Below, piece by piece: positions 31,416 to 44,284 of a stretch of DNA of 64,000 bases. Location of the stretch: the NCBI GenBank assembly GCA_006384855.1, contig VCJN01003031.1, forward strand, positions 1-64,000, in the 5' to 3' direction. The DNA is from Tetraselmis striata. Taxonomy: Eukaryota > Chlorophyta > Chlorodendrophyceae > Chlorodendrales > Chlorodendraceae. Under the pieces are notes generated by a model. That model did no database searches and was not told the origin of the DNA. It saw only the letters and a list, made by a program, of their open reading frames with translations. The position numbers and the translations under genes are program-made. Within the stretch, counting starts at the first letter, position 1; every line of letters starts with the position of its first letter.

Positions 31416-34400
31416 ATGGCCGTCGCCGCTCTCAGCACAGGCAGTGGCATATCCCTCAGGTAGCTCCCCCCCCCCCCTGCGCGGAGAGTCCCGCCTCATA
31501 TCTGCTGCTACCACTCGAAGCCACCCCCCACTCCCCCTTGCCCTTGCGACTCGAGAGTGTGCCGCTGCCGGAACGCAGGACTCTGAAGGGTAGGAGAAGC
31601 CTGGGAGCCATTGGCCCGCGCTGTCCTGGTCGGCCGGGCTCGCCTCGGCGGGGACGTGCGGCATACAGGCGAGGGCGCACTTGTTGCTGGCCACGGGCTG
31701 TGGCACCCCTTATCTGTTATGGTCGATACCTGAATGCACTGCAGCATCTTTCCGGCCGTGTTTCAGTTGCTACGCCATACCGGGGCGGGCGCTCTGGCCG
31801 CACATCGGAGCGGCCGACCTGCTGGCCGCTCATGCCTCACTGAGCTGCGCCTCCACCATCTGTACTAAAATAACAGGTCCACGGCGATCAAAGCCAGCGC
31901 TTCGGAGGACATGATCACCAGCCAGGTGGACAATCTCAATGAAAGCCTTGCGGGGATGCACGACTTGCTGTACACGCTGGCAGCAGCTGACGCTGTGGTG
32001 GACAAGTCGGGTGAGTTTTGGCTGCTGAGATGGGCGGTATAGGAGGCCGGACGGGACATGTACCATTAAATTTCTAGCCGGCGTCAATACGGATATGTGA
32101 CCACTCAACTCGAAGCGTAGCGCAGGTCGTAGCGTTGGCCCCGCTAACATGCTTGAATGGCCCGTCTCTGTTCAGCAAAGACGGGGCCGCTGGACCTGCT
32201 GGCGGACGCGCTGGAGAGCACACTGAAGTTCTACCAGGTGCCGCCCCTCCCTACTCTCTAGCTGCGCTGGCATGCATGCCCGAGGGTTGGCGCCGATGTC
32301 CTGACCAGTGATGCCTGCTGTTGTTGCAGGGGAACCTGGACGACCTGCATGTTCCCTACTCCTTTGGTTGGTCCATTGTGCTCCTGACTCTGACGGTCAA
32401 GCTGGTCACTTTCCCGCTTGTCAAGCAGCAGGTGCGTTGCCGTTTGATCCCAACTCTCCTGGCTCGGCACGGTAGCAGCTGTCAGAATAGGAGAAGGGGT
32501 GGGGTGAGGGGAGGGCGGTGGCAAGGCATATTCCTGGTCCGGTAGTAGCACGGAGCCGTCGGCCTCCTGCAACATGTGCTCACTGCGGGCAGCACGCAAT
32601 GTACAGGTGGAGAGCCAGCTGGCCGTGCAGAACATCAAGCCCCGCCTGGATGCAATTAAGAAGCGGTGCGCCGTGCACACCTTGCCCCCCCCCCCCCCCC
32701 CTCCCCCTTCGCTTCCATGCGACCGTGCCTGTGTGGCCTGTTGGTGTAAGCTGCGCCTCGATGCGCAGGTATGAGGGCGACGATGACCGCATCAAGAAGG
32801 AAACGGAGCTGCTGTACGAGAAGGCAAATGTGGGTGACACCGCAGCGTGTTTGTAGCGGCAATCCTGCGTTCTGGGTGGTGGTTTGTGTGGTGTGGTGTG
32901 TGTGTGTGCATGTGTGCTGGAGCTTGGTTGACCCGGCGCGCGCTCCCCATCAGGTGAACCCTCTCGCTGGCTGCCTCCCCACGCTGGCGACCATCCCCAT
33001 CTTCATCGGGCTCTACCGCTCGCTCAGCAACGCAGCGGCGGAGGGCATCTTCAACGGCCAGGGATTCTACTGGATCCCTTCGTTGGAAGGTACGCGCCGA
33101 GTGATGCGCTCCGTGGCATATGGCGGCATGTGTTGGTGACAGTGCGCAACGGCCCAGGTGAACTGGGGGATCATAGTACCATTACCACGTTTTGGGTTAG
33201 CTATACATCATAATAAATGTTTAACCCCTAGGGAGAAAGGGAAAACATGTTCTTCTTGGCAAGTATCATGTTACACCACAAACTCAGAGCGGAATCCCCG
33301 GTTGGATGGTGCTGAACAATGCAGTATTTCTGTGGCCCGCAAATCCAATCAACTGTATATTAGAAGGTGTCGATGCCATTGTTGGCTCTGCTCTGTATAC
33401 TTGGAATGCCGGAACACCCGAGGAGAATCAGCGGGCAGGGTGGCAGCACTGCAACTCTCACCGCTGCACTCTCTGCGCTTTCCAGGGCCCACCACCATCG
33501 CCGCTAGGCAGGCCGGGACGGCAACGGCGTGGCTGTTTCCGCTGGTGGACGGCGCACCCCCCATTGGGTGGGACGAGGCCTCCCACTACTTGCTGCTCCC
33601 CGTGTTGCTGGTGAGAGTTTGCCCCGGGCAGCGGTGCTGTACACCCAACAAATCTGCCGCAGCACCAACTGATGCACGGGGTGCGCAAACAAGCAAACAT
33701 GTTTTTATGTATAGTACACTCAAAAGTGTGGTTGCGGCATCGCCCGGCCCACAATCACTGCCAAACATGAGACTCCCGCGTGACGGTAATGCTCTCCTTT
33801 GCCTTGCTGCAGGTTGTGGCCCAGTTTGCGTCCGCCAAGATTCTGAAGCCGCCAGTGAACCCGGAGGACGAGGAGAAGCAGAACGCCACGATGAAGATCC
33901 TGCAGTTCCTGCCCCTCATGATCGGGTGGTTCTCGCTGAATGTGCCGTCCGGCCTCTCGCTGTACTACTTCTCCAACACCATCCTGACCATGGCGCAGCA
34001 GGTGGGGAGCGGCGCGTAGTCATGAACCTCCGGCACCCGGGCCAAGGGCATACCTGAGGGCGCTGCCTGCAGTGTCCTCACGTCCTACCGTGCCGGGTTT
34101 CCCCCTGGCGCGATGTTCTGCCGCTGCAGGTATTCCTGCGGAAGCTGGGCGGCGCGGACGTGGAGGAGGTGGACCTGGGCCCCATCAAGAAGCTCGGATC
34201 TGCGCGCAGGTGCGGATATCATCTGCACGCTTGACACGTCATCGGCCGGATGCGTATGGATGCGCTAGATGTACCCCGCACCCCCTGCCAATGGGGCGAT
34301 GGATGTCGTGACTGAGCCGTAGCAATCGACCTTGGCATGGCTCAGGACCGGCGAGGCTCTGTCCCCGAAAATGGTGGAGCAGGTTCTTGCGCCTCCGGCA

Positions 34401-34631
34401 GTGTTGGCGGCCTCCGGCGAGGGAGCGGCTGCTCTGGCAGATGGGCACGGCGCGCCTGGCGCGGAGCCTGAGGAGGAGGACTATCAGCCGACGATACTTC
34501 AGACCCGCTCGAAGCGGCGGAGGAAGGTCCCGGTGAAGCTAGTGGAGGCAGACGCGCCAGCCTCGGGTGAGGCGGATGTCGTTAAAGTCTCCGCCAGCGC
34601 ACTGGACGATGAGTTTCCAGCCATGATGTAA
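31416..34631 (+). CDS. ALB3: ALB3/Oxa1/YidC-family thylakoid membrane insertase
   Basis: This protein inserts light-harvesting and other proteins into the thylakoid membrane with cpSRP. Phase-consistent exons: 31877-32010, 32176-32237, 32330-32431, 32607-32665, 32769-32829, 32954-33089, 33486-33610, 33813-34001, 34130-34209 and 34346-34631, at least 410 aa. A candidate leader exon, 31416-31459 (MAVAALSTGSGISLR), joins in phase 2 to STAIKASASED; it is tentative. Membrane segments are FGWSIVLLTLTVKLVTFPLV, LAGCLPTLATIPIFIGLYRS, YLLLPVLLVVAQ and FLPLMIGWFSLNVPSGLSLY. VNPLAGCLPTLATIPIFIGL and GPTTIAARQAGTATAWLFP are hallmark ALB3 sequences. The stromal tail has RSKRRRKVPVKL, resembling the basic motifs through which ALB3 binds cpSRP43. 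A C run lies in the intron at 32666-32768. The rest of the transit peptide may be in an unseen exon. Confidence 0.93.
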
Positions 34632-36751
34632 AGTATTTGGTGACTGCAGCCCCCGCAACAGTGTGGCATGGTCCCTAGTAGATCATACGGGCTTATGGCG
34701 GACCTGCGCGAGTCGCCAATCAGTAGGTAAATGCTCTGTCGTGTGTCAGCTTAGTGTGGTGTTCCCCCACCCTTTCAACATGAGGTTGCCTGCGAGTTGA
34801 CCCCGAAGAATTTTGGAATGACACTGTCAACGTATGGGTACTCGAGTGCGCGCATTCCAATAACTGATGCACCGGCAGGTAATAGCAGATTTATACCATA
34901 TTGATACTTCCGATAGCGACTACTCCATAGTAGGAGTGCATTCTTGCGCTACTGCGAAGCTACGATGCTGCTTGGTACTTCGCAGTACTTAATCGATATT
35001 CATGGACGCAGACTGTAATTTCTGATATAGCAAGCAGCAGATGTAAGGCACATCAGCCGGCGTATGACTGAGGCGTGCAAACTAGCGGCTGAGACGAGGC
35101 TGTATGCTACTATTCGACATGTCATCATCGACGGTACACAAATGTTTGGATAGTCCGAGAGCGTACCAATGTCGCATCTGTCATAGAGTGCTGAAGCAAA
35201 GAACGACGCGTGTTCCTACCACCTCGTACTCGCTGATATTAGCTTCACGAAAAATAGCTGCAGTGTGTGCTGTATACCCTCCCGATGCCGCAGTGATGAC
35301 CTAGCTGCGTAGCTTTGCGACTGTGTGGAGCATAGGCGGCCGTGTGCCGATGCGCTACTTGTCGACAGCGTTTGTGGTACCCCAGTTGCAGTTCTGACAA
35401 AGTCGACGCGCCAGAAATGGCCCATCCTTTCGAATGTTGAATGCTTCGATACCAATAATACAAGGAACGACTGCTCCTTACTATTGTTCCAGTCGAAATC
35501 GATCACGCCGCTGGAATATATCGCCAATGCAAGCAAACAGTCCCGGAACTCTGACACCAATCATTAATCATTTTAGTGTTACGCCGATACCCTGCGCCCA
35601 GTCTCGACAGTCGTTATTTATCGTCAAGTGGCAACAGCTCAGATGGTTGTCAAGCATATAAATTGTCATTGTCCCGCCCAGCATTGACGACGCCTACTAC
35701 CGCCTGTGTGCTGGTGCATACACAGCCTGCACCTGAGGAAGCCCGCGTGAGGCGGCTTTGCGCATGTCACTATTTATCATTCAGTCGAGTCGTCGGAGCA
35801 CAATCGCGTAGGCAGACAGCAGCCAATAAGCCTGTCAGCATTATGTCACCACCAGGCGGCTCGGCTGGCGCTTCCACCCAGCCTGCTCAGCACGCGATGC
35901 GGAATTTGAGACCAAGGTATTTTTGCACACCAAGTGTACTAGTGCGCCCCGGGGCGGTGTTCGGCAAGGCAGCAGCAGAGAATGGCTGCAGAATGGCCAA
36001 AGCTATTCAATCGGGCCTGTGACCCTGATAGTGTCACAGTGTGTTTTAAAGTCACAGTTTGTTTCCTTGCGTCATCATTTGTACAATATCGCCAGCCGAC
36101 TACACCCTAGGCATATAGTTTCTGTTCCCCCGTCGTCGTTTTTGCTGCGACTCGCTTGAAAAGCCTCGTTCGCAGTCCCCGACGCGAGCTGGTCACGATC
36201 GCTACGGTAGGTGCAGGCCTCCTTGCGGGGATGAGGCGACGCTGGTACTGTGCCGTGGAGTGGAAAAGGCGTCGCCGATTAGTTTTTATGTGCCCCGTCG
36301 TCCAGATAGATTCTTATCGATAAGCGATCCGAGCTTCACAATAATATTATGCTTCACGGTATCCCAGGCAACGTTGGTCTTCCTACAGGTATCACTGCAG
36401 GTAGTCTCAACCTCGTCGCCCACACTCACTCTTTATGGGGTTGCTCAATAACTTCATCGCGCTAATAATCCAGTTGCGCATGGTAGTAGCTGGTGGACCG
36501 CTTCGCTCCGCATGCTGAGCACTTGTATTCAAATTTTGACCGTCGAAAAAGTATGCACGAAGACTAGTTATCACCGCCGGAGAACGTGCGCGCAGCGTCA
36601 TGCTTTTCAGAGTGAGTCTGATGCGCGCTCGTCGCGTTCGTGTAGTGTTCAGGCTGCACGATGCCGAGCAGCAGCCCGCTGACAATATCTCCCCCGATTG
36701 TGCGTTTCCGTTAGGGAGCCCACAAAGGCGTCAAGTACTGGTCAGCTGAAC
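34632..36751. other. Gene-free spacer
   Basis: This moderately AT-rich spacer lies between ALB3 and the HSP20-like gene. No exon, RNA gene or element was recognised. The right end should hold the promoter and 5' UTR of the downstream gene. Confidence 0.55.
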
Positions 36752-39700
36752 ATGGCGTCGCCCCGACCGAACAGAAACACTCAGAGCGATATCGACGATG
36801 AAGCCGCTGCTTCTTTAAAAGTGAAACTGCCTGGCAGAGCGGCACAGCCCCCGCAATGCTCGCCGAGCGATAAACGGCCAGTGCCGCCTCTGGCGCAGCC
36901 TTTGAAGCAGTCTAAAAGGGACTCCGAGCGCCAAGAGACCGTGACACAAGCCCGTGCTCAGCTCATGGAAAAGTTGGGTGAATTTATAGAAAAAGAAGGC
37001 CTTTCTGACGAGGCAAGCATGGTATCCCCCCCCCCCCCTCAAATGCATAATCTCAGCGCTCAATACGCACGTCAAAAGCGCTTCCCTGAATCTGTGCATT
37101 TGTCCAAAGAAAAGAGAAAACACAGTAGGAGCGAAAGATCCGCGTCATAGCAATGATTAATAGGGTACAGCGCTCACTTTCATGTGCGCCAGTCTCAAGA
37201 GATATCTGTTCACATGGCACTGACGCTGTGCTACGCTCCAACCATGGCCACGCCACACCTGAAACGCCACCGTCAGGACATGGGCGCCATGAGAAAGTGG
37301 TAAGCGTAGCTTGTATCTGTCTACGGGCGCGTACCTTACCCGCATGCCACCGCTGCGAGAATCGTTTTGAAGTCTCGCCTGAATTAGCCTTTGTGAATTT
37401 TCGCCTGACTGATGGATGTCAAACTGAACGTGCGGTATCCGCCCAAACAACTGTGTGGGTCGCTGTAGCTGCGTCTCCGTTTATGGTAGCAAGGACCTGT
37501 ACCTGAAGCCCCTTGATAAGAGACACTAGTAATTGTGAAGCCTATGGGGTGCAGGTGTATCGGACCGCCGGAGCTGTACGCTGCAATCACCCAATCCGGA
37601 GGTTTCGATCACGTACGCGCTCGCTGCACGGGTTCCTTCCACAGTCTCGTTGGGCCGGCGGCATTCATCCTTCCGGATGTCCGAGCTGATACCTTAAGCT
37701 CCGCCGGCAATCAAGTATGCGACTACCTGACTTGAGCTATGTACTTGCGGCGGCTGGCAGGTCACAGAGACCAAGAAATGGGCATCATGTGCCAGGCTGA
37801 TGGGCGCCCCAGCGTCAGTGCCCGTTCACACCCCGCCCTGCCCCTGTCAATTCCACCTCAGTAGTCTTTTGAGCATGTGGTATGTGCTCAGCATATCAGT
37901 AAATGCGCTCTCACTGCCGCCTATAACCAACGGACGATATGAATTACGCCGCCCCATGTCTGTCTGCATCGCCTGATTTTGAATGTGACTGTTTGCCTAC
38001 CCATTTGCATGATTGTACATGCGACAGTGTGTCACATGGAGTTGGAATGTACGCGAACGTGCGTAGCCGGGGTCACCGCGCGGCAACGTGCAGCCACGTA
38101 GTGCGCAGGGCTACATTCAGTGCATCTGACGCCGTGCTGCCCAATTGTGCCATGGCAGGGGGTACACAACTCTGTCCACCCTTGCCAAGAAGAGCTACAG
38201 AGCTGCCAAGCTTGTGCAGTTCGAACAGGTGCGCCGGGCACTCTCTCACGGCTCAAAGGAAGGGAGACAGCCCTTCACTGCTGCTCTAACCCGCTGTAAC
38301 ATCGCTGTGCTCCTAGCCCGTGATGCAAATACGGCCCAATAAGCATTCGGACGTTGCAAATGCAGGCCGTGCGCTCGCAGAAGGTGGACTTGACTGGCAT
38401 CAATCTGAAGGCTCTCATCCCAGGTCAATCCGCTATAATGTCTTACGTAGTAAGTGTCAAAGTGATGTCAATGTCTGATTGCTGTCTAGCGTAGGGGTCT
38501 AGGGAGTAGCAAGCTATCACGTCGGATAGGAGGGATGTCAAGGGACACGGTGCGCGGTTCTGCTATGCTATGATCCGCAATATGATCTATGGTTATGAAT
38601 TTTCTCTCCGCTAATACACATAGAACAGCAAATGTATTGTCAGGACCGCATTTTGTCCCAACTATGTTGATGATAAGCGCTGCTGCCGTAATTGCACCGG
38701 CACTTGCGTAGCGGTTATGTAATATCGGATCTTATATTCGGGCAGTTTTCGCAATATCGTACGGGTTACCGCAGGAAGTGTTGTGGGGATATAGTAATGA
38801 TTGACGACATGCCGCGCAATCAAATGACGACATGTCCGCAGATATAGTAATGATTGACCACATTTGATGCCCGCGCAGCCGAGGGCGACCTACTGGTGCC
38901 GTATCCCAAATTCGGCAAGCGAAAAAAGGCCAGCGTCGAGCCCAAGTCCGCGGCCGCCCAACCAAACAACAGCCGTCAAGCTTTGGCCCGCACCAAAGGC
39001 GCTGATGCTGCTGGCACCCGCCTGGATGTCAAGCGCCGTGGTCCGCAGAAGTGCCCAGCCAAGCTGCCACGCTCGTCTTCTCAGGCGGATGCCCGCGCAG
39101 CGGCTGGCTTTAAGGGCAACGACAGACCAGCCAGGGCGACAGATTCACAGAGGATGGCCAGTCCCAGTCCCAGCAGGTCGCAGACTGACCAGTCGACCGA
39201 TCGGGCGGCGGGTGGCGATGCCACCGCTGTGGGTCCCAGCGACACACTGCCAGCCGCTGCCACTGCATCTGAGTGCAGCAGGCAGACGCAACGCGCCCCC
39301 AGTCGCCCTCCACAGGCAGGTGCGGCGGAGACTCGCCAACCGCCCTGCGTGGTCGCCACGGACCACTACAACTACGCACCGGCGCTGGCCTGTGGGAAGT
39401 CTCCAAGCAGAGCAGAAACGGGTAATTCCCTGCTCGCATCTGCGCGAGCCGATGTTGGCATCGTCCTGTCATACCTTGTCATGTATGGCAAATTGCCGTT
39501 GTCGTATTCATTCGCTGCTAACAATGACCTGGTAGTCCTTTTGGGCTTGTTTTGTCTACTGGTTGATTTTACATCAATAGCTACTCTGGCCATAAAACCC
39601 CCACAACCACTGTGATGCTCTAGATAAGTACTTGATCTTAGGTCCACGCATGACTGCAGGTGGCAGCTGGTGCTCTGAAGCGTCCGGAAGTGCATGACGA

Positions 39701-41122
39701 GTCTCCTGCAAGGCCCTCCAAGTCCCCTCGCCCGGCGCTTACAACTCGCTCAGCAGCCGTCGCCCCACCCTGACGACAGTATGGACTGGAACAGCCTCCT
39801 GGTACCCGACGGCATCTCCCCTGAAAAATGGCCGGGCATGTACGGATCGCAGCAAGACGACCGGCAGTTCTCGCCGGCGAGCGCCCTCCTGTCCGCTGAC
39901 TTCCCCAGGGGTCCTCAAGCCGGTGAGGCCTGCCGACATGCATCACCAAGCCCTTTGTCCTGGCCAATACATCACAACACAGACAGCCCCATCTTTGGTC
40001 ATCAGACATTCTGTTGATATACAAATATAATTATAAACATACATACATATATACACATACATATAGTTAGTACAAGTGCCCAGATTGATTTCATGCCATG
40101 TTTGTGGTATCGTCGAGAGCACCAAACCCATGTGCGTATGCCTCAGGAATACGGACATCCCTGGATGCTTTGACTGCGAGGATCCAAGCCAACGACGCAA
40201 CCAGAGGGATTGCTGCCAAGGATGCCGGCAGACTGCAGCCACTGTCATTGTGTTCCGCTGGTGAATATGCGTTTGTCCAACCTGGGGGCGTGACGGCGCC
40301 AGCAGCTGGCAGCCCAGCGGTGCGGTGCAGCAGCCCCGACGTCCAGGAGACGCGGGACCTGTCCTACGTAAGTATGAAGAAACCGGGGGATACTGCATGG
40401 GCCAGCACCTCACTGCGCTTGTCGTGTGTCTTGTGTGCACTGCGCTGTGTAGCGCTACTCTGCATAGCCTCATGTTCCTGACGCATGGTGTTGGCGGGCG
40501 CCACATATGCAGCCCACCCAAGCCGTTCCAGGCACAGCGCTCATTGCGAAGAGACCCGGCAGCGGGGCTAGCATCCCCGCCCCCACTGTGTCTGCGAGAG
40601 TCTCACAGCCACCGTTCCGCGTCGCGAGGTACAACGACGCCCCCTCCCGCTGGGAGGTGTACATCCCCCTGCACGGTGAGTGAGGCGACTGCTGCCTGGA
40701 TTGTGCGTGGATCATTTCAAGTATGCCGATAGCCAGAACACATGACAGCGCCGCTTTGTGTGCTGCAGCCGCGCAGCGGTCCTCCATTCGCGTGACCTGC
40801 CGCAGTGATGGGAGGGTAAGGGTCTACTGCCCCACCGACGCGAATCAGGTGTGGGCACTCATCCCCTACCATCATGAGTCGTGCCTATTCGCGTTCCTGC
40901 TAGCCGTGTCGTGGAACACCGGCGACACCGGTCCCGCTGCGGACTGAGATCTCCGTGTGCTGCTGGAACACCGCACAGGACCAGCAAGCAGGCTCAACGC
41001 CAGAGGTGCCGCCCCTAGACTTCATCGTCAATTTGCCCATGGAGATCAACGCCAACTCCGCCCAGGCCGCGTGCTCCTTGAGTGGCCTCCTCCTCATCAC
41101 AGTGTGCGACAAGATCGCTTGA
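36752..41122 (+). CDS. Protein with long disordered region and C-terminal HSP20-like domain (tentative model)
   Basis: Exon 1 (ATG 36752 to about 37021) encodes a charged segment (MASPRPNRNTQSDIDDEAAA) and a short helix (TQARAQLMEKLGEFIEKEGL). Later supported exons: 38159-38228 (YTTLSTLAKKSYRAAKL), 38366-38423 (AVRSQKVDLTGINLKALIP), 38879-39421 (EGDLLVPYPKFGKRKK, then Ser/Pro/Ala-rich), about 39713-39922 (SMDWNSLLVPDGISPEKW), about 40306-40367, about 40552-40675, 40769-40848 and 40949-41122. The last three give FRVARYNDAPSRWEVYIPL, SSIRVTCRSDGRVRVYC and LDFIVNLPMEINANSAQAA ending LLLITV. This is the strand pattern of an alpha-crystallin/CS beta-sandwich with an L-x-I-T-V closing strand. Function is probably chaperone-like or protein binding. 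The 37022-38158 and 39422-40550 junctions are uncertain, and a missing exon is likely. Confidence 0.55.
40022..40065. repeat. AT-rich (ATAC)n-like microsatellite in an intron
   Basis: Imperfect ACAT/ATAC repeats interrupt otherwise GC-rich DNA. They lie in the putative intron before the exon at about 40306. Confidence 0.7.
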
Positions 41123-41515
41123 TTATGTGCCAGCCACCGCTTCTGTTCTGCGAGATGGCAGGGTCCGGGCTGCAGGCTCAACTCACCATACAGAGCCGTG
41201 CATACGTGTGTAGTACGGCAGCACTGTGGACCCTCCGCCGCTCCTTCAACTCCAGGCCATGCCACCGCACTGTCCCAGTGCCCCCGTGCATCGCAATTAC
41301 CACAAGTGATTCAACGTTCTGCATCGTGTTACATGCCAGCCCTGAGCTGGTCGATTTAAACCCGCCGCCCATGGCTGAAGAGCGCCGCAAAGCTCATGTA
41401 ATATAACCCCGCTGTGAATAGCATGCCGCCGCTCCGCGAGCCTTCCTCCACATTGCGTCACAATGCGTATTCCGCTTCCGGCTAGCATGGGAACAGGGAT
41501 GCCTGCAGCTGCGGT

Positions 41516-42609
41516 TCACTTCTTCTTCTTTGCAGCCTCCTTCGCCGCCTCCTTTGCGGCTTCCTTCTCCTTCTTTTCCCTGTCCTTGCGAGCTTGCACC
41601 AGGGGGTTCTCCTGCGTGGTCGGTCAGCACACTGTCAGTTCCTCCGCATACGATTTGCCTCGGAGCAAGCGCCGACATCGCCGCAAAAAGCACAGCCCCT
41701 TCCACTTCCGAACGAGGGTCAGATCAATACCTCCAGGTCGTCCGCATCAGCCATGGCAGGCGTCAGTGCTTGGATCAGGTCGGCAATTTTGGGCGAATTG
41801 CATCCAGTGACTTTCTCCTTTAAGGTGCCATTCTGCGGGGATTGCGGACTGTGATTTGCATAATGCCGTGCACAGACGTGGCGCAGGCTGTGGGTGATGG
41901 CACACAGTGGGGATGGTGTGCAACATAGCATGCCGTATGGACACTGGGGCTCACCCTGTAAAACAGAAACAAGGGCTCGGAATTGCCTCTGCGCTCTTTC
42001 GCAACTGGCAAGAATGTGCACTTCTCTGCACACACCTACAAAGCGATGGCGTAGGGTTCAATGCCCATCACCTCACGCATTCCCATGCCGCCGCACAAAT
42101 CAAACTGATTGGCCCGTTTGCATGCATTTCTTACCGTCACAAAGAGAAGGCAGGCCTCATCCTCCTTATCTAGCCTGATTCGCTTGAAAAGAGGTATCAC
42201 GCTCTTGCAGACTCCGCACCACTCGGAATATATCTCCACCACTGCACACACATAACAGGTAAATATCACGCACAGTGGGGCATAGCCGCGGCTTCGAGCA
42301 TCGCCAAGGGGACAGCATCGTCTTACACGCATCCTGTCTCGCTGACTGCCTCAGAAGACGTCTGTTGTATCCCCAGTCAAAGGAGTGCATACAGCATGTG
42401 GGCAGGCAGGAAGCTGCACCGGGCTCAAGGTGTGGATATTGACATCGCATCAACATGTAGACGATGTCTGACCTGAGCTCCACAGTGCAGCGCAGCCATA
42501 AGAAAAAGCACCGGTGCAGCCTACCTTTGAGCCCCTTGGTGCAGAGTGTGTCCTCAACCTCCTCGTCGGTGGTCAAGTGCCGCTGAAGCGGCGGCAAAGA
42601 TACCGCCAT
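41516..42609 (-). CDS. Small thioredoxin-domain protein, similar to axonemal dynein light-chain thioredoxins
   Basis: Exons on the minus strand: 42609-42525, 42241-42135, 42023-41955, 41832-41731 and 41611-41516. All join in phase, giving 152 aa. The thioredoxin fold shows VVEIYSEWCGVCKSVIPLFK with active site WCGVC, a following LLFVT strand, then AKERRGNSEPLFLFYRNGTL. The last has Pro at the cis-Pro position and a glycine turn. The C-terminus is a lysine/glutamate/alanine helix ending AAKKKK. Size and layout match the thioredoxin light chains of flagellar outer dynein arms (Chlamydomonas LC3/LC5 and NME8/TXNDC families), where the domain probably senses redox state. The usual WCGPC has Val instead of Pro. 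A general cytosolic thioredoxin is the alternative, but the charged tail argues against it. The upstream in-frame GTG at 42621 is not favoured. Confidence 0.8.
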
Positions 42610-44280
42610 CTCCGCGCCCACGGAGCCGCGTGCTTTCCGAGCTGGTTACGGCACCGCTGGCTGCTGCAGATGAAACGGTGCCGACCGGGGAGGGAGATGG
42701 GAACCACTCTTGAGAGACAGGTGCAAGTTCAGGGATTTTCTTCCGGTTGAGTGTGGCTGCGTTCGCCTGGCCTGTCGCATGCCGCCGTGGTCAAGTCTCG
42801 CATGCCGGGCCGTCCCGTGGCTACTGCTCGCGCCCGCGCCAGGCCAGGCCAGCATGTTTTTTTTGGTGCCTTGCGTAGCAAGTACTCAAAGGATCATGAG
42901 GATTAAGGATTTAGTGTTTATAATGCTCGTACGTATTCGATTTATTATTCGTACAATACAGCCGATATATAGTCGCTATCTGGCGGACACTTTTCCACTA
43001 TGTAGCTGTATCACAGGGCGGATATTAGCGCGCGTAGTTCTATCTTCGTAGCAAGTGCACAGCAGAAAGTACCGAGGAGGGAAAAGATCCTGGGGCAATG
43101 TGACCCCAAAAGAGAACGCTGAACAACTACAGATAACTGCTCGCAGCGCTTGTTTGCCGGTTACAAATCAACGGCAACCGGGGTGCGGAAATTCGACGGG
43201 AATTCGGGGTGCGGGCCCACCCGGTCTGTCAATTGATAGGTCCCAATTTCAACGAAGCATACACGAAAACATATAGATAACAGCATGTATCCTCCTGACA
43301 TCATTGTCAGGCATACAAGCGCCCCCCTCCACATAAGTATGGGGTTTGCGAATTTGATCCACATGCTCATGCACGGCTAGTACGTACACTGAGGCCGTGC
43401 GCGCGTGCATGCATGTTACTCAGGGTCGTACGGTTGGGGGGGAAAGCTGGGATAGCACGATACAACCCATATTGCCACGCAATGTTAGCCGTTGCCGTTA
43501 ACACTTTCATTTATGCAAAGCTGCATGGCTTCTGGCGCTAGCGCTTCAAAACCACAAATTGCACCACAAATACACTTGTGTGCATACATAGGCATGGGAT
43601 AACACCGCCCCCACACTCATACCACATCACCCTTGGTATGATCGCTATCCATCATACATGGAGGGCATTAAATTTAGGTCATTCACGACCTGGCCCAAGC
43701 CCTACGTGTCGATGACAATGGTTTATGGGCAAAATCATGGGCAAAATGCGGATGCATGTGATAATTGCACGCGTAGGCGGGAGAGGGTTCTCGCGGCCTC
43801 CTCCCCGTAGGCCAAAGCTTTTCTATAGTAGTGCATGGCCGCATGCTCGTCATAGCGCGCCATGGTGAGCGCAGTGGGGCGGCAATGGCGTGCATCTTAA
43901 TGCGTCGATGCCGGTGCAAATAATGTTGTGAAAGGGGGTATCCGGCATGTATGGCGGCCGCGGGCATCGCTCAAAGGGGGCATGTGCCAAGTAGTATGAG
44001 TGGTCCGTGCACAAGTACGCACAGTAACACACTGTCCCGCCACGGTATATCAGGTTTTGAGATCCACTTGGCGTAAAGTTTCACGCCAACGTGCTGACCA
44101 CACCTACGCTGACACAAACGTCAGATTTCGACATATTATTTCTAAAAACTCAAAAGTGCCCGAACGGCCTCGGACGATTGTGTTACGGCTGTGGGATTTG
44201 TAGCCCAACTCGCGTAGTTCTCAGTGGTATTTTTATGAAATTTTTCTGACGTTTCCTCGCAACGCACTGAGCGATACCGC
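42610..44280. other. Spacer with decayed, possibly element-derived sequence
   Basis: A minus-strand fragment around 43750-43870 (MARYDEHAAMHYYRKALAYG, then EEAARTLSRLRVQLSHA) looks coding but is flanked by stops, so it is probably a relic. Nothing else was recognised. Confidence 0.35.
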
Positions 44281-44284
44281 GAGT

